In this document: in pieces, positions 37,570 through 46,728 of the stretch
How positions within the stretch are numbered: the stretch's first letter is position 1
How the letters are laid out: the number at the start of each line of letters is the position of its first letter
NCBI RefSeq assembly: GCF_934561735.1
Contig: NZ_CAKTGT010000008.1
Span: 11,238 to 75,237 of the forward strand
Source of the DNA: an uncultured Eubacterium sp.
Lineage (GTDB): Bacteria > Bacillota > Clostridia > Oscillospirales > Acutalibacteraceae
Length of the DNA stretch: 64,000 bases
Reading direction: 5' to 3'
The notes under the pieces: model-generated
The model's input: the letters and a program-made list of their open reading frames with translations, nothing else
Databases searched by the model: none
What the model was told of the DNA's origin: nothing
Program-made: the position numbers and the translations under genes

Positions 37570-37815
37570 TAAAAAATAAAAACGCCTCATAAATATGAGA
37601 CGAAAAGTTCCGTGGTACCACTCAAATTGCATACATAAAATATGCCGCTCTTACCTTTATCGCAGGTGTACGCCCTACTTAGTTGCTCGAAGGGTGCTCA
37701 CAAGCTGAAATTCAAAGCACAGACAATATGCACTCACACCAAACCGTGCACTCTCTTTGATTGGTTCTGCATTTCTACTTACACTTGATCAACGCATTTA
37801 ATCATTTATTTGTTG
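37570..37815 (-). promoter_or_regulatory. T-box leader of pheST
   Basis: Minus-strand leader of about 245 bases. It carries the T-box core GAGTGGTACCACGG (37610-37623) and then a terminator stem (CGTCTCAT/ATGAGGCG, 37583-37602) with a T-tract. A TTC phenylalanine codon in GAATTTCAGC of the long stem I fits the specifier position. Uncharged tRNA(Phe) is expected to favour the antiterminator. Confidence 0.88.
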
Positions 37816-37820
37816 CATAA

Positions 37821-37849
37821 ATTATAAACCCTAACAGTTATTAAGTCAA
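37821..37849 (-). promoter_or_regulatory. Promoter of the T-box-pheST unit
   Basis: TTGACT (37844-37849), 17 bases, TATAAT (37821-37826). Confidence 0.85.
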
Positions 37850-37887
37850 GTTTTTTCAACATTTTCTTTAAATATAGTAAAAAAGTG

Positions 37888-37916
37888 TTGAAATTGTTAT
37901 CAATAATGTATATAAT
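37888..37916 (+). promoter_or_regulatory. Promoter of ireB
   Basis: TTGAAA (37888-37893), 17 bases, TATAAT (37911-37916). An inverted repeat ATATACC-N9-GGTATAT follows in the leader. Confidence 0.75.
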
Positions 37917-37980
37917 ATACTTTGAATTAACATATACCAAAACCACCGGTATATAACACTTAAGCGGAGGTGGATCAAAA

Positions 37981-38223
37981 GTGAAAGACAAAACTATGAC
38001 CTTTAGAATCGCAAACGACAACGAGGATGTAATGAAAGACACCCTTACCGCCGTATACGACGCATTAAAGGAAAAAGGCTACAATCCGATAAATCAAATA
38101 GTCGGCTACATCTTATCCGAAGATCCAACATACATCACCACTCATAACAACGCAAGAAGCTTAATCCGTAAGATAGACAGAGATGAGCTTTTGGCAGAAA
38201 TGGTAAAGTATTACCTCAGCTAA
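37981..38223 (+). CDS. IreB family regulatory protein (UPF0297)
   Basis: 80 residues starting at GTG after GGAGGTG. Contains TMTFRIANDNE, VYDALKEKGYNPINQIVGYI and PTYITTHNNAR, the conserved blocks of IreB/YrzL. IreB is a substrate of the PASTA kinase IreK in Enterococcus, at threonines near the N-terminus; Thr5 and Thr7 are available in this protein. ruvX (yrrK), the usual partner downstream, is missing here; a small unknown gene follows instead. Confidence 0.9.
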   Translation: MKDKTMTFRIANDNEDVMKDTLTAVYDALKEKGYNPINQIVGYILSEDPTYITTHNNARSLIRKIDRDELLAEMVKYYLS

Positions 38224-38246
38224 TACAATATTAAGGAGGGTTACCT

Positions 38247-38534
38247 TTGGCAGAAAAGTTTTTTGAATACAAAGGAAAGCCTTTGGTTAGAAGCGGCAAT
38301 ACGATTTACTACGGTGATATGAACGACGCATATGTTGTTTGTCTTACAATCAAAAATGCCGAAGATTACAAGGACATTACTCTTGCAGGTGACATCACAA
38401 TTCAGTTGCTTGCTACTGACGAAACATTGTCACCAAAGGACAGAATTGTTAAAAAGAGCGAAAAGAAAGGTCTTTTCACAGCACTTGATTTGGGTGCAAC
38501 CTGGCTTGAACGCCAACTTAAAAAAGAAGCATAA
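38247..38534 (+). CDS. Conserved-looking small protein of unknown function
   Basis: 95 residues from a TTG start with AAGGAGGG six bases upstream, 23 bases after ireB. Soluble, mixed alpha/beta, no cysteines, a Lys-rich C-terminus (WLERQLKKEA). No motif recognised. Codon use and the strong ribosome site argue that it is real, and a terminator follows at 38551. Confidence 0.75.
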   Translation: MAEKFFEYKGKPLVRSGNTIYYGDMNDAYVVCLTIKNAEDYKDITLAGDITIQLLATDETLSPKDRIVKKSEKKGLFTALDLGATWLERQLKKEA

Positions 38535-38550
38535 GCAATTCATAAGAACG

Positions 38551-38584
38551 AAAGAACCGATATAATCGTCGGTTCTTTTTTATT
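38551..38584 (+). terminator. Terminator of the ireB unit
   Basis: Stem AAAGAACCGA/TCGGTTCTTT followed by a T-run. Confidence 0.85.
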
Positions 38585-38599
38585 TAGTAAATTGTTCTG

Positions 38600-38628
38600 T
38601 TGACAATCTTTGTATAAAAATATAAAAT
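38600..38628 (+). promoter_or_regulatory. Promoter of the esterase gene
   Basis: TTGACA (38600-38605), 17 bases, TAAAAT (38623-38628). Confidence 0.75.
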
Positions 38629-38658
38629 AAAATCATAAATTATTCGGAGGCTGGCAAT

Positions 38659-39786
38659 ATGGCTGAAAATGTAAAAGAGAAGAAAAAGCATAAGGGGTTG
38701 AAAGTTTTGGGTGTTATTATACTTATCATTGCGTTGATAGTCGGCATCGGCTTCGGCGTTATATATTATCTAACAAAGCCCGTTGACGACACAAGCGACA
38801 AGGCAATTTATGTAGGCGGTATGCGTTCGTCACAAAGCATTGATTACAAATCGGATTCGTCAAAAGGTCTTGAAAATGACATTATTGTTAAAATAATGCA
38901 GGTTTCGTGGAAATTCTGTGACAAATCAGACAAAAAAAGAATGTCAACACAAACTCCGCCCGAAAATATTGTAAAGGTAAAGGATGTTGCATACCTTGAT
39001 GACGGCAACCCATACCATAAATTTGATGTATTTTATCCGGAGGGCACAATTCCCGAAGAGGGCTTGCCTGTTATCATTGACATTCACGGCGGCGGATGGA
39101 TGTACGCATCAAAGGACCTCAACGAATACTACTGTATGGAGCTTGCAAACAAGGGATATTGTGTGTTCAGCATAAGTTACAGGCTCGTGCCGGATGTTAC
39201 CGTTTACGAACAAATCAAGGACTGCACCGATGCACTTGCTTATATAAACAGCAATATGAAAAATTATCCTGCCAACAAAAAAACCGTTATGCTCACAGGC
39301 GACAGTGCCGGCGGACAGCTTGCACTCTACAGTACAATCCTCAACAACAATCCCGACGCAAGAAAAATTTTCGGCACGGTTGACACAAAGTTAAACATAA
39401 AATGCCTGCTGCTTACCTCCCCTGTTACATACGCAAAATCGGGCGGATGGTTCAGCATTTACACAAAAAAGATGTGGGGCGAAGATTACAAAACCAAAGC
39501 CGCATACAACTATATGGACCTTGATGAAATTATGGAACTTGCAAACAATATGCCGCCAACATATTTCATCACAAGTTCGGGCGATACTCTTGCCCACGAC
39601 CAAACGGTAAACGCATATAACTATTTTGCCGACAAAGGCTATGAATGTGAAATTCAAGATTTCACCGATTTAAGAGAGGGTAAAAAATTGCCGCATGTTT
39701 TCAGCGTGCTCGACCCGTTTGACGAATACGGTCAAAAAGCAATCGACAACGCCCTTGATTACTACCAAAAAGCATTGCTAAAATAA
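38659..39786 (+). CDS. Membrane-anchored alpha/beta hydrolase (esterase/lipase, HSL-like)
   Basis: 375 residues. A basic start and one membrane helix (GVIILIIALIVGIGFGVIYY) act as an N-terminal anchor, putting the hydrolase outside. The oxyanion motif is HGGGW (IDIHGGGWMY), the nucleophile Ser is in GDSAGGQ, the acid is probably Asp in SSGDTLAHD and the His is in LPHVFSVLDP. The HGGG family covers carbohydrate and short-chain esterases; the substrate is unknown. It precedes the DUF3592 gene by 14 bases. Confidence 0.85.
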   Translation: MAENVKEKKKHKGLKVLGVIILIIALIVGIGFGVIYYLTKPVDDTSDKAIYVGGMRSSQSIDYKSDSSKGLENDIIVKIMQVSWKFCDKSDKKRMSTQTPPENIVKVKDVAYLDDGNPYHKFDVFYPEGTIPEEGLPVIIDIHGGGWMYASKDLNEYYCMELANKGYCVFSISYRLVPDVTVYEQIKDCTDALAYINSNMKNYPANKKTVMLTGDSAGGQLALYSTILNNNPDARKIFGTVDTKLNIKCLLLTSPVTYAKSGGWFSIYTKKMWGEDYKTKAAYNYMDLDEIMELANNMPPTYFITSSGDTLAHDQTVNAYNYFADKGYECEIQDFTDLREGKKLPHVFSVLDPFDEYGQKAIDNALDYYQKALLK

Positions 39787-39799
39787 CGAAAATACATAT

Positions 39800-40762
39800 A
39801 TGAAAAAAAGATATATAATCAAAATGATATTCCCGATAATATGTATTATTGTCGGGATATTGTTATCAGGATATGCAACAACTGAATACATAAACGACTG
39901 CCAAGAAGTGAAATGGCAACCGACAGAAGCCATAGTTACAGATATGGACAGCTATGAAACTTCCGGAGGTCGAAACGACCTGCCAAGAACAATTTATATA
40001 ATTACATACAATTACGAAGTCAACGGCATTGAATATACTAATGAAATAAGATCCGAAGTTCCGAGCCAAGTAGGCAGGAACATAAACATCAAGTACAATC
40101 CTGACGAGCCGTCAAAATCAACAACAATAACAGCTCCTGATACTTCAAAATTAATTATAATATTGTTTTTCAGCATTGTATCGATTTTCGGCGGTGTAAT
40201 ATTCACGGTGATTATTTGGAAAAACAAACTTATTTTCACCGATGTTGAATATGATAAAAATGAGCCGTATTATCAGGGACCAAATCAAAAAAGCGTATCA
40301 AAATCATATTTAAAAATAATTTTGTTCTTTGTTTGTTTTTTAGTTTTGGCAATTATTTTAATGTATTTTCAACCGTTTGTACAAAAGAACATAAGCTCAA
40401 ACGACTTTGTTCAAATAATGCAATCCGAGGGATATACGGCAGAAAATTCTTTGGAAAAAACACAAAAAGAATTCGGCATGGGTTCAATAATAACAGAATC
40501 ATATTCGGTCAACACATATAACATACGAATTGATTACTGCGTACTTAACTCCAACGAAAACACAAAGCTGTTATACGATTCGGCTTCATTGCCGGCAGAC
40601 ACCTACACCATTACCGATAAGCAATTTTTAGGCTCACAAGACGATGAATTCTTTTATTGCAAAGCATATATTAATAACACCTTTGTATACGGTGCTTGCA
40701 AAATCGAGCAAAAAGATAAACTTTTGCAAATACTTAAAGATATGGGATATTATTCTGAATAA
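39800..40762 (+). CDS. DUF3592-type membrane protein
   Basis: 320 residues with an N-terminal helix, a beta-rich extracytoplasmic segment (ATTEYINDCQEVKWQPTEAI, then NIKYNPDEPSKS), two further helices and a C-terminal soluble region of about 125 residues. The segment between the first two helices matches the DUF3592 pattern (variable tyrosine-rich strand then YNPxxP). The ribosome site is poor, suggesting coupling to the esterase gene. Function unknown. Confidence 0.65.
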   Translation: MKKRYIIKMIFPIICIIVGILLSGYATTEYINDCQEVKWQPTEAIVTDMDSYETSGGRNDLPRTIYIITYNYEVNGIEYTNEIRSEVPSQVGRNINIKYNPDEPSKSTTITAPDTSKLIIILFFSIVSIFGGVIFTVIIWKNKLIFTDVEYDKNEPYYQGPNQKSVSKSYLKIILFFVCFLVLAIILMYFQPFVQKNISSNDFVQIMQSEGYTAENSLEKTQKEFGMGSIITESYSVNTYNIRIDYCVLNSNENTKLLYDSASLPADTYTITDKQFLGSQDDEFFYCKAYINNTFVYGACKIEQKDKLLQILKDMGYYSE

Positions 40763-40765
40763 AAA

Positions 40766-40802
40766 TAAGACTGTTTAACTCAATTTGTTAAGCAGTTTTT
40801 AT
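40766..40802. terminator. Bidirectional terminator between the DUF3592 and GH31 genes
   Basis: Stem ACTGTTTAAC/GTTAAGCAGT with T-tract on the plus side and A-tract on the other. Confidence 0.8.
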
Positions 40803-40804
40803 TT

Positions 40805-43108
40805 TTAATCTCTTGATTCGATTATGAGTTTGCGGTCATCGGAGCCAACCAACTTAATATCGGGTGTGATATGCACCTTGCCGATGTTTTTATAGAAAAC
40901 GGACACCTTATCCTTTTCGCACACAACGGAGAAAATAAGGCGTGTGCAGTTGCCTCTCTTATACTCGAAGGTTTCGCCGTCGTCATCAAAGAATGAACTT
41001 TGGAAAAAGCCTGTTTCCTGCGGATAAACGGTAAACACAAGTTTTTGATCGCTGTCAAATCCGTACTTGCCCTCATCAGTCGGGAACACGCAACCGCTGC
41101 GGATGAAATAAGGCATTTTTGATGTTGGCGGAATGTGGAGACTGACATTTTGACCGCCCTTGTAAAACTTGCCGTCAAGATACCAATCATCGCCCTCAGG
41201 AAGATAAGCGGAAATATTTTCTATTCCCTCATCAAGCACGCAGGTTGCAAGCACATCTCTGCCGACCAAGAACGATTCGCAATCCTCTTCTATATCCTCA
41301 TCGTCATAATAAAGGAAGAGCGGAGCATTCATAGGTTCATCATAAGACACGCTGTTGTAAGCCGAGCTGTAAAGATACGGAATAAGTTGTTTGCGTTGTG
41401 CAAAAATCCCTCTGACATCATCGATTACATCTTCATATGTCCAAGGCATTGTAGCTGTTCCGTCGGTGTTCCAGCTGTGAATGGTAAATCTCGGCTCAAA
41501 AAGACCATGCTGAATCCAGCGAAGTAAAAGTTCCTTTGACGGCATTTCGCCTGCAAATCCGCCCAAATCGTGGCCGTAGAAAAACATACCCGACATTGAA
41601 AGAGTAAGCCCGATATAATGGCCGTAATACAAATCATGAAACGAGGTCATATTATCGCCCGACCAAGTTTGTGCCATTCTTCTGACAGCTATATTGCCGC
41701 TTCTTGTAGAAAGAAACGGACGAAGTTCAGGGCGTTTTTTCCTTTGTGCTTCGTATGAAGATTTAACCATAAGATAAGTTAAATCCGGTCTTACATCCCT
41801 TGCACGGATTTTGCCGAAGCCGAAGCCGTTAACCTTTGCGTCGCTGTCCTTAATATCAAATTCGTTATTGTCATTCCAAGTGGCAACAATGCCGTTGTCA
41901 AGGAGTTTTTCCGTTACCTGACTGCCCCAAAAATCATAAGCCTCTTTATTTGTGAAATCGAGATACGAGCCGAGTCCGTCCCAAAACTGAGTTACAAACG
42001 GAGTGCCGTCCTCATTTTTTACAAAAAGTCCCTTTTCGGCAATCATACCGTACATAGGGTGAGTGGTGAGAAATGCCGGCTTAATGTTCGGAATAAGGTG
42101 AATGTTGCTGTCCTCATAGCTTTTTACAAAAGCCGCAGGGTCCGGGAACTTATCCTTGTTCCAATTAAACACGCACCTTTGATTACCGATGGAGGTATAG
42201 CCCGAAGAAAGATAGAAACCCGAGCACGAAAAATCAAGGTCTTTAACCTTATCAAGGAAGCCTTGCATTTGTTCGCCGGCATTTTCGGCATCGGTATAAG
42301 CCATGGTGGAGGCACAATAATCAAAACTCCACTTCGGCGGAAACGCCTGTTTGCCGCACATACGGGCAAAAGAACGCAAAATTTCAAGCTTTGAGCCAAA
42401 AATTACATAATAAACTATGCAGTTGTCCTCGGTCTTGAAAAACTTATACGGCTGATAATAATTGTTAATTTCAACGCCGAAATCCATGTAGCAGGTGGCA
42501 CTTGTGTCATAAAAAATACCGTAATTGCCCACGCTGTTTTCACAAATATAAAACGGAATGTGCTTGTAAAGAGGGTCGGAACTTTCGGCATCGTAGCCGA
42601 GTGCGTCCGTAGTTTCAATTCTGAAACTTCTGCCCGCTTTATCCATAAAGCCGCTTTTATCACCCAAGCCGAAGATTTTTTCGTCCTCTTCTCGTGAGAT
42701 GTAGTGGTAATATCCTCTGCCGAATTCGTTTTCAAGATTGTACGAAAGAGGGCGTCTGTCCTCAAAAAGCACCTCGCCGTCATCAATAAACGAAAGCAGG
42801 AAGTTATGAAAATCAACATCTATTTCTATTCCCGAAGTAAGCGTGATTTTTTCACCGTTATCGGTGCTTTCAACCTCAGGAGTGTCAAAGTGGAAACCCT
42901 CGGTATCAAGCCTGTTCCTTGCCGGAGAGTTTGGCTGACCGTAAGGATTTATGCAAAATGTAGGCAAAATATCCTCACCGTGGCGGTAAATCGCAACTCT
43001 GACAATATTTTCTTCAACAAAATCAAGCCTTGCATTTACATCATCGCAAGCATAAAGTCTGTAATTATCGGTGTAATCCACCAACTTAAAATTATGATTA
43101 AATTTCAT
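40805..43108 (-). CDS. Glycoside hydrolase family 31 (alpha-glucosidase/alpha-xylosidase type)
   Basis: Cytoplasmic retaining alpha-glycosidase, 767 residues: N-terminal beta-sandwich (to about 240), (beta/alpha)8 barrel, C-terminal beta domains. The nucleophile is Asp413 in TWNDNNEF and the acid/base Asp485 in WSGDNMTSF. WNDNNEF is characteristic of the alpha-glucosidase branch of GH31, but exact substrate is not readable. The start shares one base with the carboxylesterase stop (TAATG), so both are made together. Confidence 0.9.
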   Translation of the reverse strand: MKFNHNFKLVDYTDNYRLYACDDVNARLDFVEENIVRVAIYRHGEDILPTFCINPYGQPNSPARNRLDTEGFHFDTPEVESTDNGEKITLTSGIEIDVDFHNFLLSFIDDGEVLFEDRRPLSYNLENEFGRGYYHYISREEDEKIFGLGDKSGFMDKAGRSFRIETTDALGYDAESSDPLYKHIPFYICENSVGNYGIFYDTSATCYMDFGVEINNYYQPYKFFKTEDNCIVYYVIFGSKLEILRSFARMCGKQAFPPKWSFDYCASTMAYTDAENAGEQMQGFLDKVKDLDFSCSGFYLSSGYTSIGNQRCVFNWNKDKFPDPAAFVKSYEDSNIHLIPNIKPAFLTTHPMYGMIAEKGLFVKNEDGTPFVTQFWDGLGSYLDFTNKEAYDFWGSQVTEKLLDNGIVATWNDNNEFDIKDSDAKVNGFGFGKIRARDVRPDLTYLMVKSSYEAQRKKRPELRPFLSTRSGNIAVRRMAQTWSGDNMTSFHDLYYGHYIGLTLSMSGMFFYGHDLGGFAGEMPSKELLLRWIQHGLFEPRFTIHSWNTDGTATMPWTYEDVIDDVRGIFAQRKQLIPYLYSSAYNSVSYDEPMNAPLFLYYDDEDIEEDCESFLVGRDVLATCVLDEGIENISAYLPEGDDWYLDGKFYKGGQNVSLHIPPTSKMPYFIRSGCVFPTDEGKYGFDSDQKLVFTVYPQETGFFQSSFFDDDGETFEYKRGNCTRLIFSVVCEKDKVSVFYKNIGKVHITPDIKLVGSDDRKLIIESRD

Positions 43109-44445
43109 TAAAATTCTGCTCCGTTATTTGAAAAAGTGTTTTTGAATAATTTTTTTGTATCCCATTTTTCACATCGTGTATTTTCACAAAATCGCATAGG
43201 CTCGGCATAACCGCTTTGCCAATCGGGTATCTCGACACAGTTGGGATTGCCTGTTTTTGCAAAAGCCGTAATTGCCGAAATCATTTGATGCGAAATTGTA
43301 TAATCTATATCCTCAAACGGTCGCCAATTATTGCCCAATGTACCGAAAGCGTAAAGCAAATCGCTTGAATGCCATGCGCCGCTGTTGTCGCCCGGCAAAT
43401 CACGGTTAAAGTTATAAACATAACAAGGTGCACCTTTTTTTATAATTGCCCTTGCAAACCTTTTGGTAACACCCTCAAGGACAATAGGCACCATATCCGT
43501 TTGAGTAACACCGAGCATATACGAAACATCGCTCGGAATTGTTGACATATTGAATGAATTTTTTGTAATAATTCTTCCGTCCTTAACAGGCATAGTATAA
43601 AGCATACTGAGTTTATCCTCATTGCACGCTTCAAACCACGCATAATAAAGAGTTTTAGGGTCAACACATCCGAGTTCTTCAATATTATTAACCCCTGCTT
43701 TTGAGATAATGTTATCCCAAAACTTCTTTGTCTTTTGCGGTGACAACGGTTTTGCAACTTCACGCTGAAGTGCTCCGCCGCTCATCATAATTGCACCGCC
43801 GAACCAATTTTTACACACCGAAGTGCTAAGCAAAATATCAACGCTCATGGCACCGGCACTTTGACCCATAATTGTGATTTTGTCACCGTTGCCGCCAAAG
43901 GATGAAATATTATCTTTGACCCACTTGATTGCCGCAAGCTGGTCGTAAAGTCCGAAATTGCCGCATCTGCCCTTTTCATCCGTCAAATCGGGATGTGAGC
44001 AAAAACCGAACGGACCGAGGCGATAATTGATTGAAACAAAAACAACGCCTCTTTTGGCATATTCCACACCGCATATATGCCCCTCGTTTGACGAACCGCC
44101 TGTAAAACTGCCGCCGTGAATGTAAAGAAGCACGGGAGCGTTTTCGGCGTTTTTAGGTGCGTAAATGTTTAGATAAAGGCAATCTTCGCTGTATTCAAAG
44201 TTCATATTTTGCCTGAACTCTTTGTGATAAAAAGCATTGCAAATCTCGTCATCTTCAAACGCACGACGCTGATACGAACATTTGCCGAACACAATTGCGT
44301 CATACATACCGTTAAATTTTGTTGTAATAACAGGATACTTCCAACGCTCTGCCTTTGCGTACCTTATGCCTCTGAATTCGAAATATTCGCCAAAATCAAT
44401 GCCCCTGATTTTGCCGCATTTTGTATTTAATCTGACTGCATTCAT
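43108..44445 (-). CDS. Type B carboxylesterase
   Basis: 445 residues, cytoplasmic. Motifs: EDCLYLNIY, the oxyanion hole YIHGGSFTGG, nucleophile Ser in IMGQSAGA (about residue 195) and the catalytic His probably in GAWHSSDLLYAFG. Somewhat shorter than the 500-residue bacterial norm, mainly in the C-terminal half. Coupled to the GH31 gene, it may remove acyl groups from the glycan that GH31 cleaves; this is inference. Confidence 0.88.
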   Translation of the reverse strand: MNAVRLNTKCGKIRGIDFGEYFEFRGIRYAKAERWKYPVITTKFNGMYDAIVFGKCSYQRRAFEDDEICNAFYHKEFRQNMNFEYSEDCLYLNIYAPKNAENAPVLLYIHGGSFTGGSSNEGHICGVEYAKRGVVFVSINYRLGPFGFCSHPDLTDEKGRCGNFGLYDQLAAIKWVKDNISSFGGNGDKITIMGQSAGAMSVDILLSTSVCKNWFGGAIMMSGGALQREVAKPLSPQKTKKFWDNIISKAGVNNIEELGCVDPKTLYYAWFEACNEDKLSMLYTMPVKDGRIITKNSFNMSTIPSDVSYMLGVTQTDMVPIVLEGVTKRFARAIIKKGAPCYVYNFNRDLPGDNSGAWHSSDLLYAFGTLGNNWRPFEDIDYTISHQMISAITAFAKTGNPNCVEIPDWQSGYAEPMRFCENTRCEKWDTKKLFKNTFSNNGAEF

Positions 44446-44457
44446 AGTATCACCAAA

Positions 44458-45075
44458 TCAAAGTGTATCAACATAATCTTTAATATCGTAATCTTCAAAC
44501 GGCGTTGTTTTGCAAAGATAAAGCGGATGATGCGGATGTCCGTTTTTCAGGAGTTTGCCTGCATGCACCCATTTTGCATTGTATTTTTCGCCGATTTCTA
44601 TCATTTCCTTTACGCAGGATTTAAGATAGTTACGCTCGTTAACTATACTTCCCCACGCCGCCCAAACGGTTGCATTTTGCGAATGAGAAAGCACATAATC
44701 AAACGCTTTCATATTTTCGTTATGTAAAAATGTATTAACCTCGGCGTCCATATCCTTTGGTCTTGTTGCTCTTTGAGCATAAACATTGAACATAATAAAG
44801 CTGTCATAGCCGTTAAAATGAGCCAATCGCTCAACGGATTTGAGAGTGTTATCAAGATTTTCAGGCTCTGCCGTAGACGGATTAATGCCTATGCAGATAA
44901 CGGGATTTTTGCCTCTTGTGCCGAGAAGATAACGGTAATCCCGATACTCACCCGGAACATAAATCCACTTTTCCGCGTCAAACGATGTTGCCGACAGCGA
45001 GTCGTTATAATCCTCGTCAAAACTTTTTATCTCAATAAAATGAGAATCATCGGTCGGTATATGCATTTTTCTCAC
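44458..45075 (-). CDS. DUF1643 family protein
   Basis: 205 residues with GINPSTAEPENLDNTLKSVE, FNVYAQRATRPKDMD and VWAAWGSI, the conserved blocks of DUF1643, whose activity is unknown. The stop is 12 bases before the esterase start. A minus-strand TATAAT lies about 20 bases upstream of the gene but no convincing -35 box was found. Confidence 0.85.
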   Translation of the reverse strand: MRKMHIPTDDSHFIEIKSFDEDYNDSLSATSFDAEKWIYVPGEYRDYRYLLGTRGKNPVICIGINPSTAEPENLDNTLKSVERLAHFNGYDSFIMFNVYAQRATRPKDMDAEVNTFLHNENMKAFDYVLSHSQNATVWAAWGSIVNERNYLKSCVKEMIEIGEKYNAKWVHAGKLLKNGHPHHPLYLCKTTPFEDYDIKDYVDTL

Positions 45076-45173
45076 CCTTTTCTTAATTATAATATACTAC
45101 CTACAGCAGCAAAATACAATAACAATATTGTAAGCAAGCTGTCAACGCTCCAAAACGAACAACAGATGTGTTA

Positions 45174-45207
45174 AAAAAACTGTGAAGCCCAAATTGAGCC
45201 TCACAGC
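45174..45207 (-). terminator. Terminator of the PurF-like gene
   Basis: Minus strand CTGTGAGGCTCA-ATT-TGGGCTTCACAG then TTTTTTT. Confidence 0.85.
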
Positions 45208-45228
45208 ATTTATTTTTATAGTATATAA

Positions 45229-46635
45229 TTATTCCTGACCGTCCCAGCAATATGTGCAAAGCTTGTCTTTATCAATACCTACAGAGGCAATCATATCATC
45301 AAGACGATGATAACGAAGCGATGTAAAGTGAAGCTGCTTGCAAATTACATCAATCATCTTTTGATACTTTTCGCTGTCGGGATCAACATATTCCTGAATA
45401 AGTGCATCATCAGGTTCTCTGCCCTCAAGTTCGGTAATAACACGCCTTGTGATAAGGTCCATATCCGAAGTTGAGCGTGAGAAGTTGAGATACTTACATC
45501 CGTAAAAAAGCGGAGGACACGCAGGTCTGATATGTACTTCCTTTGCACCCGATTCAAAGAGGTACTCGGTTGTTTCACGGAGTTGTGTACCGCGAACAAT
45601 AGAGTCATCAATAAGAAGCAAGCTCTTGTCCTTAATCAAATCAGGAATTGGGATAAGTTTCATCTTGGCAATGAGATTACGCTTTGTTTGGTTTGGCGGC
45701 ATAAACGAACGAGGCCAAGTCGGTGTATACTTGATGAACGGACGGGAATAAGGAATACCCGTTTCGTTGGAATATCCGATTGCGTGAGCAATGCCGCTGT
45801 CAGGAACGCCTGCTACAATATCGGGATTAACATTATCTCTTTTTGCAAGAGCCTTGCCGCAGTTATAACGCATTTTTTCAACGCTGATGCCTTCATACGA
45901 AGCTGAAGGATAGCCGTAGTAAATCCAAAGGAATGTGCAAATACGCATTTTTTTGCCCGGTTGAATGAGAGTTTTTACACCGTCTGCGTCCATAAACACA
46001 ACTTCACCCGGACCGAGTTCTTTGTAGTCCTTGTATCCCAAATTGAGATATGCAAAGCTCTCGAACGAAGCACAATAGCCGTCCTCTTTTTGACCGATTG
46101 AAATAGGAGTTCTGCCGAGCATATCCCTTGCGGCATAAATACCCTTAGGTGTAAGTGCAAGGATAGAAATTGAGCCTTCCACAGCCTCCTGAGCATATCT
46201 TATGCCGTCAATAAAATTCTCTTTTTGATTAATGAGAGCGGCAACCAATTCGGTTTGATTGATGTCACCGTTTTGCATTTCAAAAAAATGAGTGTTGTTT
46301 TTGATAATATCGTCAACAAGTTTGTCGATGTTGTTAATTTTACCTACGGTGGCAACCGCAAATGTACCGTGATGTGAACGCACCAAAATAGGCTGTGCCT
46401 CAAAGTCGCTTATACAACCGATACCGTATTGACCGTGCATAGTGTTTGATTCTTTAGTGAACTTTGTTCTGAAAGGAGCATTTTCAATATTATGAATTGC
46501 CTTGTCAAAGCCTGTTTCTTTGTCATATACAGCCATACCCGCACGACGGGTGCCGAGGTGAGAATGATAGTCTACACCGAAGAACAAATCAAACACGCAA
46601 TCGTCTTTTGATACCGCACCGAAAAATCCGCCCAT
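45229..46635 (-). CDS. PurF-like amidophosphoribosyltransferase lacking the N-terminal catalytic Cys
   Basis: 468 residues: N-terminal Ntn-type glutaminase domain and C-terminal phosphoribosyltransferase domain. The PRPP loop LLLIDDSIVRGTQLRETTEY is intact. The N-terminus reads MGGFFGAVSKDDC, where canonical PurF has MCGxxG with Cys as the glutaminase nucleophile; here the second residue is Gly. The glutaminase half is therefore unlikely to hydrolyse glutamine. It may use free ammonia, a separate glutaminase, or have another role. It is a single-gene unit, not next to other pur genes. A weak promoter (TTGTTT-17-TATAAT) lies upstream around 46686-46714. Confidence 0.82.
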   Translation of the reverse strand: MGGFFGAVSKDDCVFDLFFGVDYHSHLGTRRAGMAVYDKETGFDKAIHNIENAPFRTKFTKESNTMHGQYGIGCISDFEAQPILVRSHHGTFAVATVGKINNIDKLVDDIIKNNTHFFEMQNGDINQTELVAALINQKENFIDGIRYAQEAVEGSISILALTPKGIYAARDMLGRTPISIGQKEDGYCASFESFAYLNLGYKDYKELGPGEVVFMDADGVKTLIQPGKKMRICTFLWIYYGYPSASYEGISVEKMRYNCGKALAKRDNVNPDIVAGVPDSGIAHAIGYSNETGIPYSRPFIKYTPTWPRSFMPPNQTKRNLIAKMKLIPIPDLIKDKSLLLIDDSIVRGTQLRETTEYLFESGAKEVHIRPACPPLFYGCKYLNFSRSTSDMDLITRRVITELEGREPDDALIQEYVDPDSEKYQKMIDVICKQLHFTSLRYHRLDDMIASVGIDKDKLCTYCWDGQE

Positions 46636-46728
46636 AATTTACCTTACAGAGTTGTTCTCTGCTTCCCTCTCTAATTTGTTGCAAATATTATAACAAATCA
46701 TCGATACAAAAACAACAGGAATAAGCTA

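Noticed and set aside
37570..37815. Riboswitch other than a T-box before pheS
   Set aside because: The GTGGTACCACGG core, the terminator and the synthetase gene downstream identify a T-box.
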